From NCBI GenBank assembly GCA_018644665.1, contig JABGQA010000065.1, positions 1 through 64,000 of the forward strand: DNA of 64,000 bases, written 5' to 3'. Source of the stretch: Candidatus Poribacteria bacterium. Lineage in GTDB: Bacteria > Poribacteria > WGA-4E > GCA-2687025. Under the pieces are notes generated by a model. That model was not told the DNA's origin and made no database searches. It saw nothing but the letters and a program-made list of their open reading frames with translations. Positions 51,738-59,707 of this stretch are shown piece by piece (the first letter of the stretch is position 1; every line of letters starts with the position of its first letter). Both the position numbers and the translations under genes were made by a program.

Positions 51738-52853
51738 TCAGGTGTCGGATGGGAACAGCTTCATATCGTCATTGTGCCGACGCGTGCCTCTGACGTCTTC
51801 CCATCCAACGCGGCCATCTTCGTCTAGAGTCTTCACCGCAGCATTGTAGTCCCTGTCCGCGTATTCCATGAAGTGGCTCTGGGCGATCCTCACTCGCACC
51901 TGCCGACGGGACTGGCCTGGGAACTCCGTCACCGTTCTAAGCACGACATCTCGTAGGGCGGCCTGGTGGTTGTTCATCTCCGACTCTCGAATGCCTGGCA
52001 GGGTACAGTCCCACCTAGAGCCTTCGACTGCTTCATGATACGCGCGATGCATGTTGTCATTCATGATCACAAGCGCGTCCTCATGCCGAGAACAGAAAGT
52101 GACGATGCGCTGGATCTTGCCATCGTGCCCATCTCTTATGGGACATGAACCGGTATATAGCATCCCCGCCGACTGAAGCTGGCTTCGGTAACCCGACATC
52201 ACTGCGATTATCCGTTCCTCCGCACTGGAGCCCGTGTCCCACATGAGGTCTTTCCAGTAGTCACCACCCAGCACGGCCGACAGCCTGTCGTGGTAGCTCC
52301 GCATCGTCGACGGGTCCTTACGCCCGTCCAGCACAACGTTCCTCGTGGCCAATCGGTGAATGGCGCCGGCGTCCAGGCTCGTCAGGATCTCGGTGCTGTA
52401 TCGGCGGTCGCGATCGAGGAACGGCTGTAGGATCGAGAACTCGCAGCCCTTCAGTCCAAACGGGTCCATGTATAGGAACACGGTGCGGTCGCCTAGCTGT
52501 GTCCCAAGATCCTTCAGCCATTCTTCCGCGGAGCCCCTCAGCGTCACTACGCTCCCCGCCTCAACCCATCGGCTGAGAAGATGGCTGAGCTTGGTGTGCG
52601 ACCCCCTGTCCTTGTTGATGAAGACAGCGTCGTAGCGGCCCTTCGCGTGTTTCTCGGCTGCCTGGCAGATGATAAGGGGCGATCCGGCGGTTCCATCGTC
52701 GAACTTCCCGGCACCGGCAAAGGCGTCGACGATGACAATGCGGCGGCGCCGTTTGGCGACCTTGGCGAGATATGGTGGCAAGTAATCCCCGAGTGTTCTG
52801 TCCTTTAGCCTCGACCAAGATCTCTTGCCGGCGAAGAAGCCCTTGTCTTGCAC
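51738..52853 (-). CDS. tcmP: Three-Cys-motif partner protein TcmP
   Basis: A GTG start at 52853 is well placed behind GGAGG. The 371-residue protein begins with a lysine-rich segment and then IVIVDAFAGAGKFDDGTAGSPL (about 39-60), resembling the SAM-binding motif I of class I methyltransferases. FLYMDPFGLKG (about 126-136) resembles motif IV. These features match the TcmP family, named for its genomic pairing with three-Cys proteins. The C-terminal third is helical, possibly with a winged-helix end. Its biochemistry is unknown to me. Here it is embedded among three paralogous partners in one operon. Confidence 0.85.
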   Translation of the reverse strand: MQDKGFFAGKRSWSRLKDRTLGDYLPPYLAKVAKRRRRIVIVDAFAGAGKFDDGTAGSPLIICQAAEKHAKGRYDAVFINKDRGSHTKLSHLLSRWVEAGSVVTLRGSAEEWLKDLGTQLGDRTVFLYMDPFGLKGCEFSILQPFLDRDRRYSTEILTSLDAGAIHRLATRNVVLDGRKDPSTMRSYHDRLSAVLGGDYWKDLMWDTGSSAEERIIAVMSGYRSQLQSAGMLYTGSCPIRDGHDGKIQRIVTFCSRHEDALVIMNDNMHRAYHEAVEGSRWDCTLPGIRESEMNNHQAALRDVVLRTVTEFPGQSRRQVRVRIAQSHFMEYADRDYNAAVKTLDEDGRVGWEDVRGTRRHNDDMKLFPSDT

Positions 52854-52945
52854 GTCGTTCCTCCGACTCCGGGATACGTCGTACGACCCCTTTCTACACT
52901 GTGCGAATCATAGCTGATAATCTGGGCAGCTGTGTTAGGCGCTGC

Positions 52946-53704
52946 CTACATGCGAATCAGCAACTGCTCCGGCAGCGAACCCGCTGGGCGTGGCGGCACA
53001 GGCGGCAAGTCCCGATGTCGGATGCCCTCCAGCGCGCGTCCGGCGCGCTTCCTCCTGCGGCCGCGCCGTTGCTTGTGGGTGAAGGAGACGCCTTGCTCGT
53101 CGCATTGGTCACGGATGTCCGTCACCCAGCGTGGGTCCATCGGTCGCGCGTTGGGGCCGGATTCGGGGCCGACGAACACCCGGTCGATGCCTGCCAGATC
53201 CAGGTCGGGAAGCGGGCCGAGGAGCGGCTCCAGCGACAGGAACTTCACGCGCGCGCCCGTCTGCCGCAGATGGCCGATGCGCCACGCGTACTCCGCATTC
53301 TCGACCGTGACGCCCATGGAGATGTGCGACGCCCACGGGAGAATTGCGTCGATGCGTGAAAGGCGTTCCGCGCGCTTCGTGAGCGCCATGTACGCGTGCT
53401 GTCGCGCGGCGTGCATGACGTTGAACACGCGTAGGATGAACTCGTCGGGTACGTCGTCGTGGAAGAGGTCGCTCATCGAGTTCACGAACACCCGACGCGG
53501 GCGCTTCCACTTGTGCGGCCGCTGCAACGCGTCCTGGTGCAGCGTCACGCGGAAGCCGTTGGCGTACTTCGGTTGGCCGATCGCTTGGAGGCGCAACGCG
53601 ATCCTCTCGGCGTAGCAGTGCTTGCAGCCGGGACTGACCTTTGTGCACCCCGTGATGGGGTTCCACGTTTCGGTCGTGCATCCAGAGTTCGCGTTGTTAC
53701 GCAA
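52946..53704 (-). CDS. DUF5131-like three-Cys-motif protein, copy C (divergent, possibly inactive)
   Basis: The ORF track begins at 53818. I place the start at TTG 53704 because AGGAGA lies seven bases upstream, the length becomes 252 aa as in copy B, and the cysteines fall at 20, 27 and 30 exactly as in A and B. The EWTEATW box reads GCTTETW, GGESG is GPESG and the terminal QWGG is QRRG, so several invariant positions are altered. It is first in the operon, 92 nt before tcmP. It may be specialised or decaying. Confidence 0.82.
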   Translation of the reverse strand: MRNNANSGCTTETWNPITGCTKVSPGCKHCYAERIALRLQAIGQPKYANGFRVTLHQDALQRPHKWKRPRRVFVNSMSDLFHDDVPDEFILRVFNVMHAARQHAYMALTKRAERLSRIDAILPWASHISMGVTVENAEYAWRIGHLRQTGARVKFLSLEPLLGPLPDLDLAGIDRVFVGPESGPNARPMDPRWVTDIRDQCDEQGVSFTHKQRRGRRRKRAGRALEGIRHRDLPPVPPRPAGSLPEQLLIRM

Positions 53705-53847
53705 TGACCGTTCTCCTAGCCGAACCGACATGACCGGATGCGTGCACGGGCGCGCGTCGTCAATGGCCGACTGTCGGGCCAGAACGCGCGTCGATCGCTG
53801 TGTGAGGACGTTTCGCAACTGAATACAGGATCGAGGATGCCGCGCCT

Positions 53848-55842
53848 ATGCCCGCCCTCCCCGTTCGGCCCGACCACGACCTTCCTGCCGGCGTAACGCT
53901 TCGGCGGACGTTCCGCGGTCATTCAGGAGCTGTATGGGACGTATCGTGGTCGCCCGACGGCGATCGTGTGGCGAGCTGTGGCGGGGACGATCACGTCATA
54001 CGCGTCTGGGATGTCGCGACCGGCGGGCAGATCTACGAACTCGAGGGACACACGGAGAGTGTGGAGTGCGTCTCCTGGTCGCCCGACGGCGAGCACATCG
54101 CGTCCGGCGGATACGATGGCTCCGTGTGCGGATGGAACGCCCGAAGCGGCGAGCAGACGCAGAAGTTGGAAGCGAACGCGCATCACATCCACACTGCGTC
54201 GTGGTCGCCCGACGGGCGCTTCATCGCGGCCGGTGGCGACGATTGCGAGGAGCCAGATGCCGACAGCCCGGTGCGCATCTGGGACGCCAGGACCGGACAG
54301 GAAGCACGACGGCTCACGGGGCACGTGGACACCGTATGGAGCGTGGCGTGGTCGCCTAACGGGAGATTCATCGCGTCGGGCGGACGTGGTGGCGTCATAC
54401 GCGTCTGGGACGCGGAGACAGGCGAGCAGACCCGAGCACTCGCGGGACATGCGGGCGTTTCGGAGGAGTACACGGGGTATGTGATGCGCGTATCGTGGTC
54501 GCCTGACGGGGGTTCTATTGCGTCCTGTGGCTCCGACAGGCTTGTGCGCATCTGGGACCCGGAAACGGGGACGGAGACGCGGCAACTCGAGGGACACCCG
54601 GACGGTGTAGACAGCGTCTCATGGCTGCCCGATGGCAGGCGCATCGCCTGCGACGAGGGAGATGGCTGCGTTCGCATCTGGGACGCGCAGGGAGGCGCCG
54701 AGGTTCGCAAACTAGAGGCGCGCTGGGGCGTTTCGTGGTCACCCAACGGCAGCCTCATCGCATTCTGGGACCGCAACTGCGCAGTGTGCGTCGCGGACGC
54801 CCAGACCGATCAGGGCGGCCGCAAGCTGGGAACACACACGGGCTGGGCCAAGAGCGTGTCGTGGTCGCCGGACGGCAAGCTCATCGCGTCGTACGGCCAC
54901 GATCACGTTGTCCGCGTCTGGGACTGCGAAACCGGCGAGGAAACCGCGACGCTGGTGGGGCATACCGATAGCGTGCAGGACCTTGCCTGGTCACCCGACG
55001 GACGGTTCATCGCATCCGGCGGAGAGGATCTCGGCGTGCGTGTTTGGGATGTCCACGCCAGCACGCAAGTCTGGAGGTCCCCATACCGCAGGGGATGGGT
55101 GCTAAGCGTTCATTGGTCGTCGGACGGGCGATGCATCGTGTCCGGCGATGCGCTTGGCGTCGTGCGCGTCTGGGATCTACAGACCGGAAAGGAGACGTGG
55201 ACGCTCGCAGAAGCCGCCCCCTGCTCCTGGTCGTCTGACGGCCGGCTCATGGCGCGCGGGGACTCTCGAGGCGCTGTGCGCGTATGGGATATGGAGACAA
55301 GGAAACTGAGGCGGACACTCGACGGACACACGGGACGCGTGGGCGGCATCTCGTGGTCATCCGACGAGAGATTGGTTGTGTGTCGTGACTCCGCCGGCGT
55401 CGTGCGCGTCTGGGATACGCACGCGGGGGAGGAGATCCACAGGCTTGAAGAGCCTGCGGGCGCGCTCTCCTGGTCGCCTGACGGGCGACGGCTTCTGTCT
55501 GTCAGCCACCGCGATCTGCGGGTGTGGGACGCGCAGACCGGACAGACCGCCGAGAGACCCCTCAAGGCAGAGCGGCGCCGCCTACTCAGCATCTCGTGGT
55601 CGCCCGACGGACGAATCCTCGTCTTGAAGCTGGACGACGGCGCACTTGAGGTCTGGGATACGGCCACGTGGGAGGTCGTCGCCGCCGTGTACGAGGGTGG
55701 CATCGGCCTTCCCTGGCAGCCGCCGGACGAACGCGCCTTCCACCCGACGCGGCCGCTCTTGGCGACGAAGGGTGTCCGCCCGTCCGAGCGCATTCGCATA
55801 CTGGAGTTCGATGTCGACGCCCTTGTCGGCGCAAGCGGCTGA
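53848..55842 (+). CDS. Cytoplasmic WD40 protein with about 14 repeats
   Basis: In this 664-residue protein with no signal peptide, about fourteen units of the form SWSPDGxxIASGGxDxxVRVWDxxTGEExxxL fill the whole length, enough for two seven-bladed propellers. The WSPDG signature differs from the FSPDG repeats of the 4.7-17.7 kb array, so it is a separate lineage. A non-catalytic scaffold role is likely. It is divergent from the TcmP operon with a 143-base shared upstream region, so co-regulation is conceivable but not shown. Confidence 0.88.
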   Translation: MPALPVRPDHDLPAGVTLRRTFRGHSGAVWDVSWSPDGDRVASCGGDDHVIRVWDVATGGQIYELEGHTESVECVSWSPDGEHIASGGYDGSVCGWNARSGEQTQKLEANAHHIHTASWSPDGRFIAAGGDDCEEPDADSPVRIWDARTGQEARRLTGHVDTVWSVAWSPNGRFIASGGRGGVIRVWDAETGEQTRALAGHAGVSEEYTGYVMRVSWSPDGGSIASCGSDRLVRIWDPETGTETRQLEGHPDGVDSVSWLPDGRRIACDEGDGCVRIWDAQGGAEVRKLEARWGVSWSPNGSLIAFWDRNCAVCVADAQTDQGGRKLGTHTGWAKSVSWSPDGKLIASYGHDHVVRVWDCETGEETATLVGHTDSVQDLAWSPDGRFIASGGEDLGVRVWDVHASTQVWRSPYRRGWVLSVHWSSDGRCIVSGDALGVVRVWDLQTGKETWTLAEAAPCSWSSDGRLMARGDSRGAVRVWDMETRKLRRTLDGHTGRVGGISWSSDERLVVCRDSAGVVRVWDTHAGEEIHRLEEPAGALSWSPDGRRLLSVSHRDLRVWDAQTGQTAERPLKAERRRLLSISWSPDGRILVLKLDDGALEVWDTATWEVVAAVYEGGIGLPWQPPDERAFHPTRPLLATKGVRPSERIRILEFDVDALVGASG

Positions 55843-55900
55843 CGAACGGCAATCGCGCCCGCCCCACGGCTGACGAAGCAATCCCACACAGCACGCCAAC

Positions 55901-55925
55901 GCCTCAACGCCCATCGGCGTTAGGC
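55901..55925 (+). terminator. Hairpin after the WD40 gene
   Basis: GCCTcAACGCC-CATC-GGCGTTAGGC forms a stem of about 10 bp with one bulged base, 58 nt after the stop of the WD40 gene and 52 nt before the next ATG. Confidence 0.45.
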
Positions 55926-55976
55926 ATGGCAGGAACTCATCGCGCCGGTGAGTAGAACAGCCACGGAGAACCCGCC

Positions 55977-57839
55977 ATGCGACTCGCTACACGTATCGCC
56001 TTGATCGTCTGCCTGGCATCTGCGTTCGTAGGGTGCTTCGCGCTCTCACGCCAGCGAGCCAAGGAGGAAACCGCGGCCGCGCCTACCGCAAACGCGCCCG
56101 CCACGTCGGCGCCCGCGGCGGGGGCCGACGCGACGCCGGCTCCCGTGGTCACGCCAGAGATCGCCGTGGAGGCGCGCGAAAATAAGAGGGGGGCCGCGGC
56201 GTCGGAGAGTGAGGTCGCGCCGCAGCGAGGCGCCAAGCTCGAACGGCTACAGACCGCCCAGCAGCCATCGCGGGGGCGCCTATCGGTCGACACGCTGCAG
56301 GACGCGAGTGCAGGCATCAGGGTGAGCGGCAGCGCAATGAGTTCGGGTCGCGCGATGAGCCAGTTAGCCGCCGCGCCAGGCCTGCTCTACTTCGTCGCCC
56401 CCGGCGAGATGCAGGAGTCGTACGACGCCATCACGGACAACAGCTTCCGCTCGCCCATTGGTCATCCGCTGTCCACGTTCTCGATCGACGTCGGAACGGC
56501 GTCGTACAGCAACATCCGCCGGTTCATCAACCGCGGCGACAAGCCGCCCATCGACGCCGTTCGCGTCGAGGAGATGATCAACTACTTCCGCTACGACTAC
56601 CCGGAGCCCGAGGGCGACGCGCCATTCGCCGTGTACACGGAAATCGGGGACGCGCCGTGGAGGCCGGAGCATCACCTCGTGCACATCGGCCTGCAGGGAA
56701 AGCGCGTCGACCACGCCGACCGCCCCGCGAGCAACCTCGTGTTCCTGATGGACGTGTCCGGCTCGATGCGGTCGCCGAACAAGCTGCCCCTCCTGAAGCA
56801 GGCGTTCCGACTGCTCGTGGGCGAACTCGACGCGCGAGATCGCGTCGCGATCGTGACCTACGCCGGTCAGGCCGGCCTCGCCCTGGAACCGACCTCGGGA
56901 GCGGAGAAGCAGCAGATACTGGAAGTCGTTGCCGCCCTGGGAGCCGGGGGATCGACCGCGGGAGCCGACGGCATTCGGACGGCGTATGAACTCGCGCGCA
57001 AGAGCTACATCCCCGGTGGCATCAACCGCGTGATCCTCGCCACCGACGGCGACTTCAACGTCGGCATTTCGGACGACGGCGCGCTCGTCCGCATGATCGA
57101 AGAGAAGCGCGAGGGCGGCGTGTTCCTCACCGTCCTCGGCTTCGGCGAGGGCAACCTCAAAGACGCGAAGATGCACAAGCTCGCGGACAAGGGGAACGGG
57201 GCGTACCACTACATCGACTCGATCTTCGAGGCGAAGAAAGTGCTCATCGACGAGATGGGCGCGACGCTCCAGACCATCGCGAAGGACGTGAAGATACAGG
57301 TCGAGTTCAACCCGGCGCACGTCGCGGCGTACCGGCTCGTGGGGTATGAGACTCGCCTGCTCGCGGCAGAGGACTTCGCGGACGACAAGAAGGACGCCGG
57401 TGAGCTGGGCGCGGGGCACACCGTGACGGCGCTCTACGAGGTGATCCCGCGCGGCGTGGACTCGCCCGAGCTGGAAGGCTTGCAGATCCCGCTCAAATAC
57501 CAGGAGCAAGACCTGAGCGAAGCGGCCGAGGGGTCCGGCGAGATGCTCACGGTGAAGCTGCGCTACAAGCAGCCTGAGGGCGACACAAGCCAGCTCATCA
57601 CGCAGGCGGTGTCCTCGGACGCGGGCGGCGGCGACTGCACGGACTGCTTCGAGTTCTCGGCAGCGGTCGCGCTGTTCGGGATGCTGCTCCGCGACTCGCC
57701 GGCCGCGGGCGACGCTACGTATGACGACGCGGTCAAGCTGGCCCGAGGCTCCCTCGGCGCGGACGAGGATGGGTACCGGCGCGCCTTCGTGGACATGGTC
57801 GAGATATACGGGAAGCTGGCCGCCACGCAGGTGAACTAG
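55977..57839 (+). CDS. VWA-domain lipoprotein (vWF_A_N-VWA-DUF3520 architecture, YfbK-like)
   Basis: In this 620-residue protein a lipobox-like FVGC (Cys20) is followed by a low-complexity Ala/Pro linker (25-130). A vWF_A_N-type segment comes next (PLSTFSIDVGTASYSNIRRFIN), then a VWA domain with the MIDAS motif DVSGSM (about residue 260), and a C-terminal DUF3520-like part ending with VDMVEIYGKLA. This is the layout of YfbK-like proteins found on the surface of many Gram-negative lineages. A metal-dependent binding role is expected; the partner is unknown. It is monocistronic and convergent with the next gene. Confidence 0.9.
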   Translation: MRLATRIALIVCLASAFVGCFALSRQRAKEETAAAPTANAPATSAPAAGADATPAPVVTPEIAVEARENKRGAAASESEVAPQRGAKLERLQTAQQPSRGRLSVDTLQDASAGIRVSGSAMSSGRAMSQLAAAPGLLYFVAPGEMQESYDAITDNSFRSPIGHPLSTFSIDVGTASYSNIRRFINRGDKPPIDAVRVEEMINYFRYDYPEPEGDAPFAVYTEIGDAPWRPEHHLVHIGLQGKRVDHADRPASNLVFLMDVSGSMRSPNKLPLLKQAFRLLVGELDARDRVAIVTYAGQAGLALEPTSGAEKQQILEVVAALGAGGSTAGADGIRTAYELARKSYIPGGINRVILATDGDFNVGISDDGALVRMIEEKREGGVFLTVLGFGEGNLKDAKMHKLADKGNGAYHYIDSIFEAKKVLIDEMGATLQTIAKDVKIQVEFNPAHVAAYRLVGYETRLLAAEDFADDKKDAGELGAGHTVTALYEVIPRGVDSPELEGLQIPLKYQEQDLSEAAEGSGEMLTVKLRYKQPEGDTSQLITQAVSSDAGGGDCTDCFEFSAAVALFGMLLRDSPAAGDATYDDAVKLARGSLGADEDGYRRAFVDMVEIYGKLAATQVN

Positions 57840-57864
57840 CCCCGCAGCGATGCGGCCGGCGCGC

Positions 57865-58851
57865 TCATGTTCGGCGCCGGTCGAGGACGGCCGCGTTGGC
57901 GACGAACTCCGGCGTCCCACCGCGGCACACGGCGAGAACGTCCCGCGCCAACCGACGCGACAGCGACACCCGCGTGGCGTCGGAATACGCCGCCGTATGC
58001 GCCGTGAGCGTCACGTTATCCATCGCGCACAGGGGATGATCGGCGTCGATAGGTTCCGTCTCGAACACGTCGAGACCGGCACCCGCAATCTGGCCGTCGC
58101 GCAACGCCTCGACAAGGTCCGCCTCGTTCACGACGGGGCCGCGACCAGTGTTGATGAAGTACGCCGTCGGCTTCATGTGGCCGAAGAACGTCGCGTCGAG
58201 CATGGCCCGCGTGGCGTCGTTCAGCGGGAGATGGCACGAGACGTAATCGGAGCGACTCGCGAGCTGCTCCAGCGTGACGGACTCGACGTCGGCCTCACGG
58301 AACGCGTCGGCATCGGCGTACGGGTCATGCGCGATCACGGACATGTCAAGCGCCTGGCCACGCAGCGCCATCGCCCGCGCGATGTTCCCGAAGGCGACCA
58401 ACCCGAGCGTCTCGCCGTGGATAGACCCCATGGGCGCCAGGGAGAAGCCGCGCCACTTGCCGTCGCGCACGGCGCGGTCCTGGATCACGAGCTTCTTGGC
58501 GCCCGCGAGCATGTGCGTCAGGGCGTGGTTCGCCACCTCTTCGATGCAGAAGTCTGGGAAGTGCCCCACCATCACGCCGTGTCTCGTCGCGGCGTCGAGA
58601 TCGACCGTGTCCACGCCGACGCCGTACCGGATCACCATCTTCAGCTTCGGGGCGGCGGCGAACACCTCGTCTGTGTACGGCTCGGAGCCGCATAGGGCGA
58701 CATCGGCGTCGCGCACTGCCTCGGCCACCGCCTCGGGGGTGCGGCACTTCCCGGCCAGCCGGAATTCGACGTCGGGGACGTCGAGCCCCTCGCGTTCTTC
58801 CGTCATCGCGGCGTCCGGCCCGGCGGCGGTGTGTACGGCGATCTTCTTCAT
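57865..58851 (-). CDS. D-isomer-specific 2-hydroxyacid dehydrogenase family protein
   Basis: In this 328-residue protein the nucleotide-binding loop is GLVAFGNIARAMA (about 149-161), with Ala where most members have Gly (GxGxxG). The catalytic residues can be seen in the usual order: Arg in NTGRGPVVNE, Glu in FETEPID and His in LTAHTAAYS. It should reduce a 2-keto acid or oxidise the D-hydroxy acid using NAD(P)H. The SDR gene begins upstream on the same strand (67-base gap), possibly in one operon for a hydroxy-acid or sugar-acid pathway. Confidence 0.88.
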   Translation of the reverse strand: MKKIAVHTAAGPDAAMTEEREGLDVPDVEFRLAGKCRTPEAVAEAVRDADVALCGSEPYTDEVFAAAPKLKMVIRYGVGVDTVDLDAATRHGVMVGHFPDFCIEEVANHALTHMLAGAKKLVIQDRAVRDGKWRGFSLAPMGSIHGETLGLVAFGNIARAMALRGQALDMSVIAHDPYADADAFREADVESVTLEQLASRSDYVSCHLPLNDATRAMLDATFFGHMKPTAYFINTGRGPVVNEADLVEALRDGQIAGAGLDVFETEPIDADHPLCAMDNVTLTAHTAAYSDATRVSLSRRLARDVLAVCRGGTPEFVANAAVLDRRRT

Positions 58852-58918
58852 ACGCGCGGACGTCCCCCAGGTGGCTGATTGGAGCGTGCTTCTGGCGTGT
58901 TCTCGTGTGTGTCGCGGG

Positions 58919-59665
58919 TCAGTATATCACCTGTCCCGCCGACACGTTCAGGTCGGCGCCGACGATCCATCCCGCACGATCCGAGCAGAGGAAGACGATC
59001 GGGTCCGCGATGTCCCGCGCGTCTCCGATGCGCCCGAACACGACCTGCTTGCGCACGCTCTCCTCGCGCGCGGGGTCGGAGAACATCCACTCGGTCATTG
59101 GGCTGCGCACGTTCCCGGGCGAGACGCAGTTCATGTTGATCCCATGGCGACCGAGACCGCGGGCGCCGCCCAGCGTGAGCTGACTGATCGCAGCCTTCGC
59201 GGCGCAGTACGCGCTCATGCCGCCCTGACCGCTGTGGTTGCACAGGGACGAGACGTTCACGATCTTGCCGTAGCCCTTGGGGATCATCGCGCGATCCGTT
59301 ACCTCCTTGATGCACGCCGCCGTCCCACGAACGTGCACGGCGAACTGCCGATCCCATCCCTCGACATCGGCCACGGACGCCACGCCTCGTCCCCCGATCC
59401 CGGCGGTGTTGATGAGGATGTCGATCGTGCCGAACCGCTCCAGAGCGGCGTCGACCATGCGCGTGACGTCGTCCGGCTCGGTCACGTCGGTGTGGACGTA
59501 TAGGGCGTCGCCCAACTCGCGCGCGAGTTCCTCGCCGCCGTCGTCCCGAAGATCCGCGAGGACAACCTTCGCTCCCTCATCGATGAGGATGCGCGCGCAC
59601 GCCTCGCCCATTCCCCCGACCGCGCCCGTGATGACAGCCACCTTGTCCGTCAGACCCAGGTCCAT
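58919..59665 (-). CDS. Short-chain dehydrogenase/reductase (classical SDR)
   Basis: This 248-residue protein has the classical SDR motifs TGAVGGMGEA (cofactor loop), NTAG, the catalytic Ser in VNVSSLCNHSG and YCAAK. VLADLRD places an Asp after beta2, which favours NAD over NADP. GAGG lies just upstream of the ATG. The substrate is unknown. It belongs with the dehydrogenase downstream and the GH74-like gene 43 nt beyond on the same strand. Confidence 0.92.
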   Translation of the reverse strand: MDLGLTDKVAVITGAVGGMGEACARILIDEGAKVVLADLRDDGGEELARELGDALYVHTDVTEPDDVTRMVDAALERFGTIDILINTAGIGGRGVASVADVEGWDRQFAVHVRGTAACIKEVTDRAMIPKGYGKIVNVSSLCNHSGQGGMSAYCAAKAAISQLTLGGARGLGRHGINMNCVSPGNVRSPMTEWMFSDPAREESVRKQVVFGRIGDARDIADPIVFLCSDRAGWIVGADLNVSAGQVIY

Positions 59666-59707
59666 CCGCGCCTCCTCTACGTGTTCACGGTCGTCGCGTC
59701 GGCGTTG

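Noticed and set aside
52946-53704. Calling three-Cys copy C a pseudogene
   Set aside because: The frame is intact, the length equals copy B, the cysteine register is exact and a Shine-Dalgarno sequence supports the TTG start. Divergent motifs alone do not prove loss of function.
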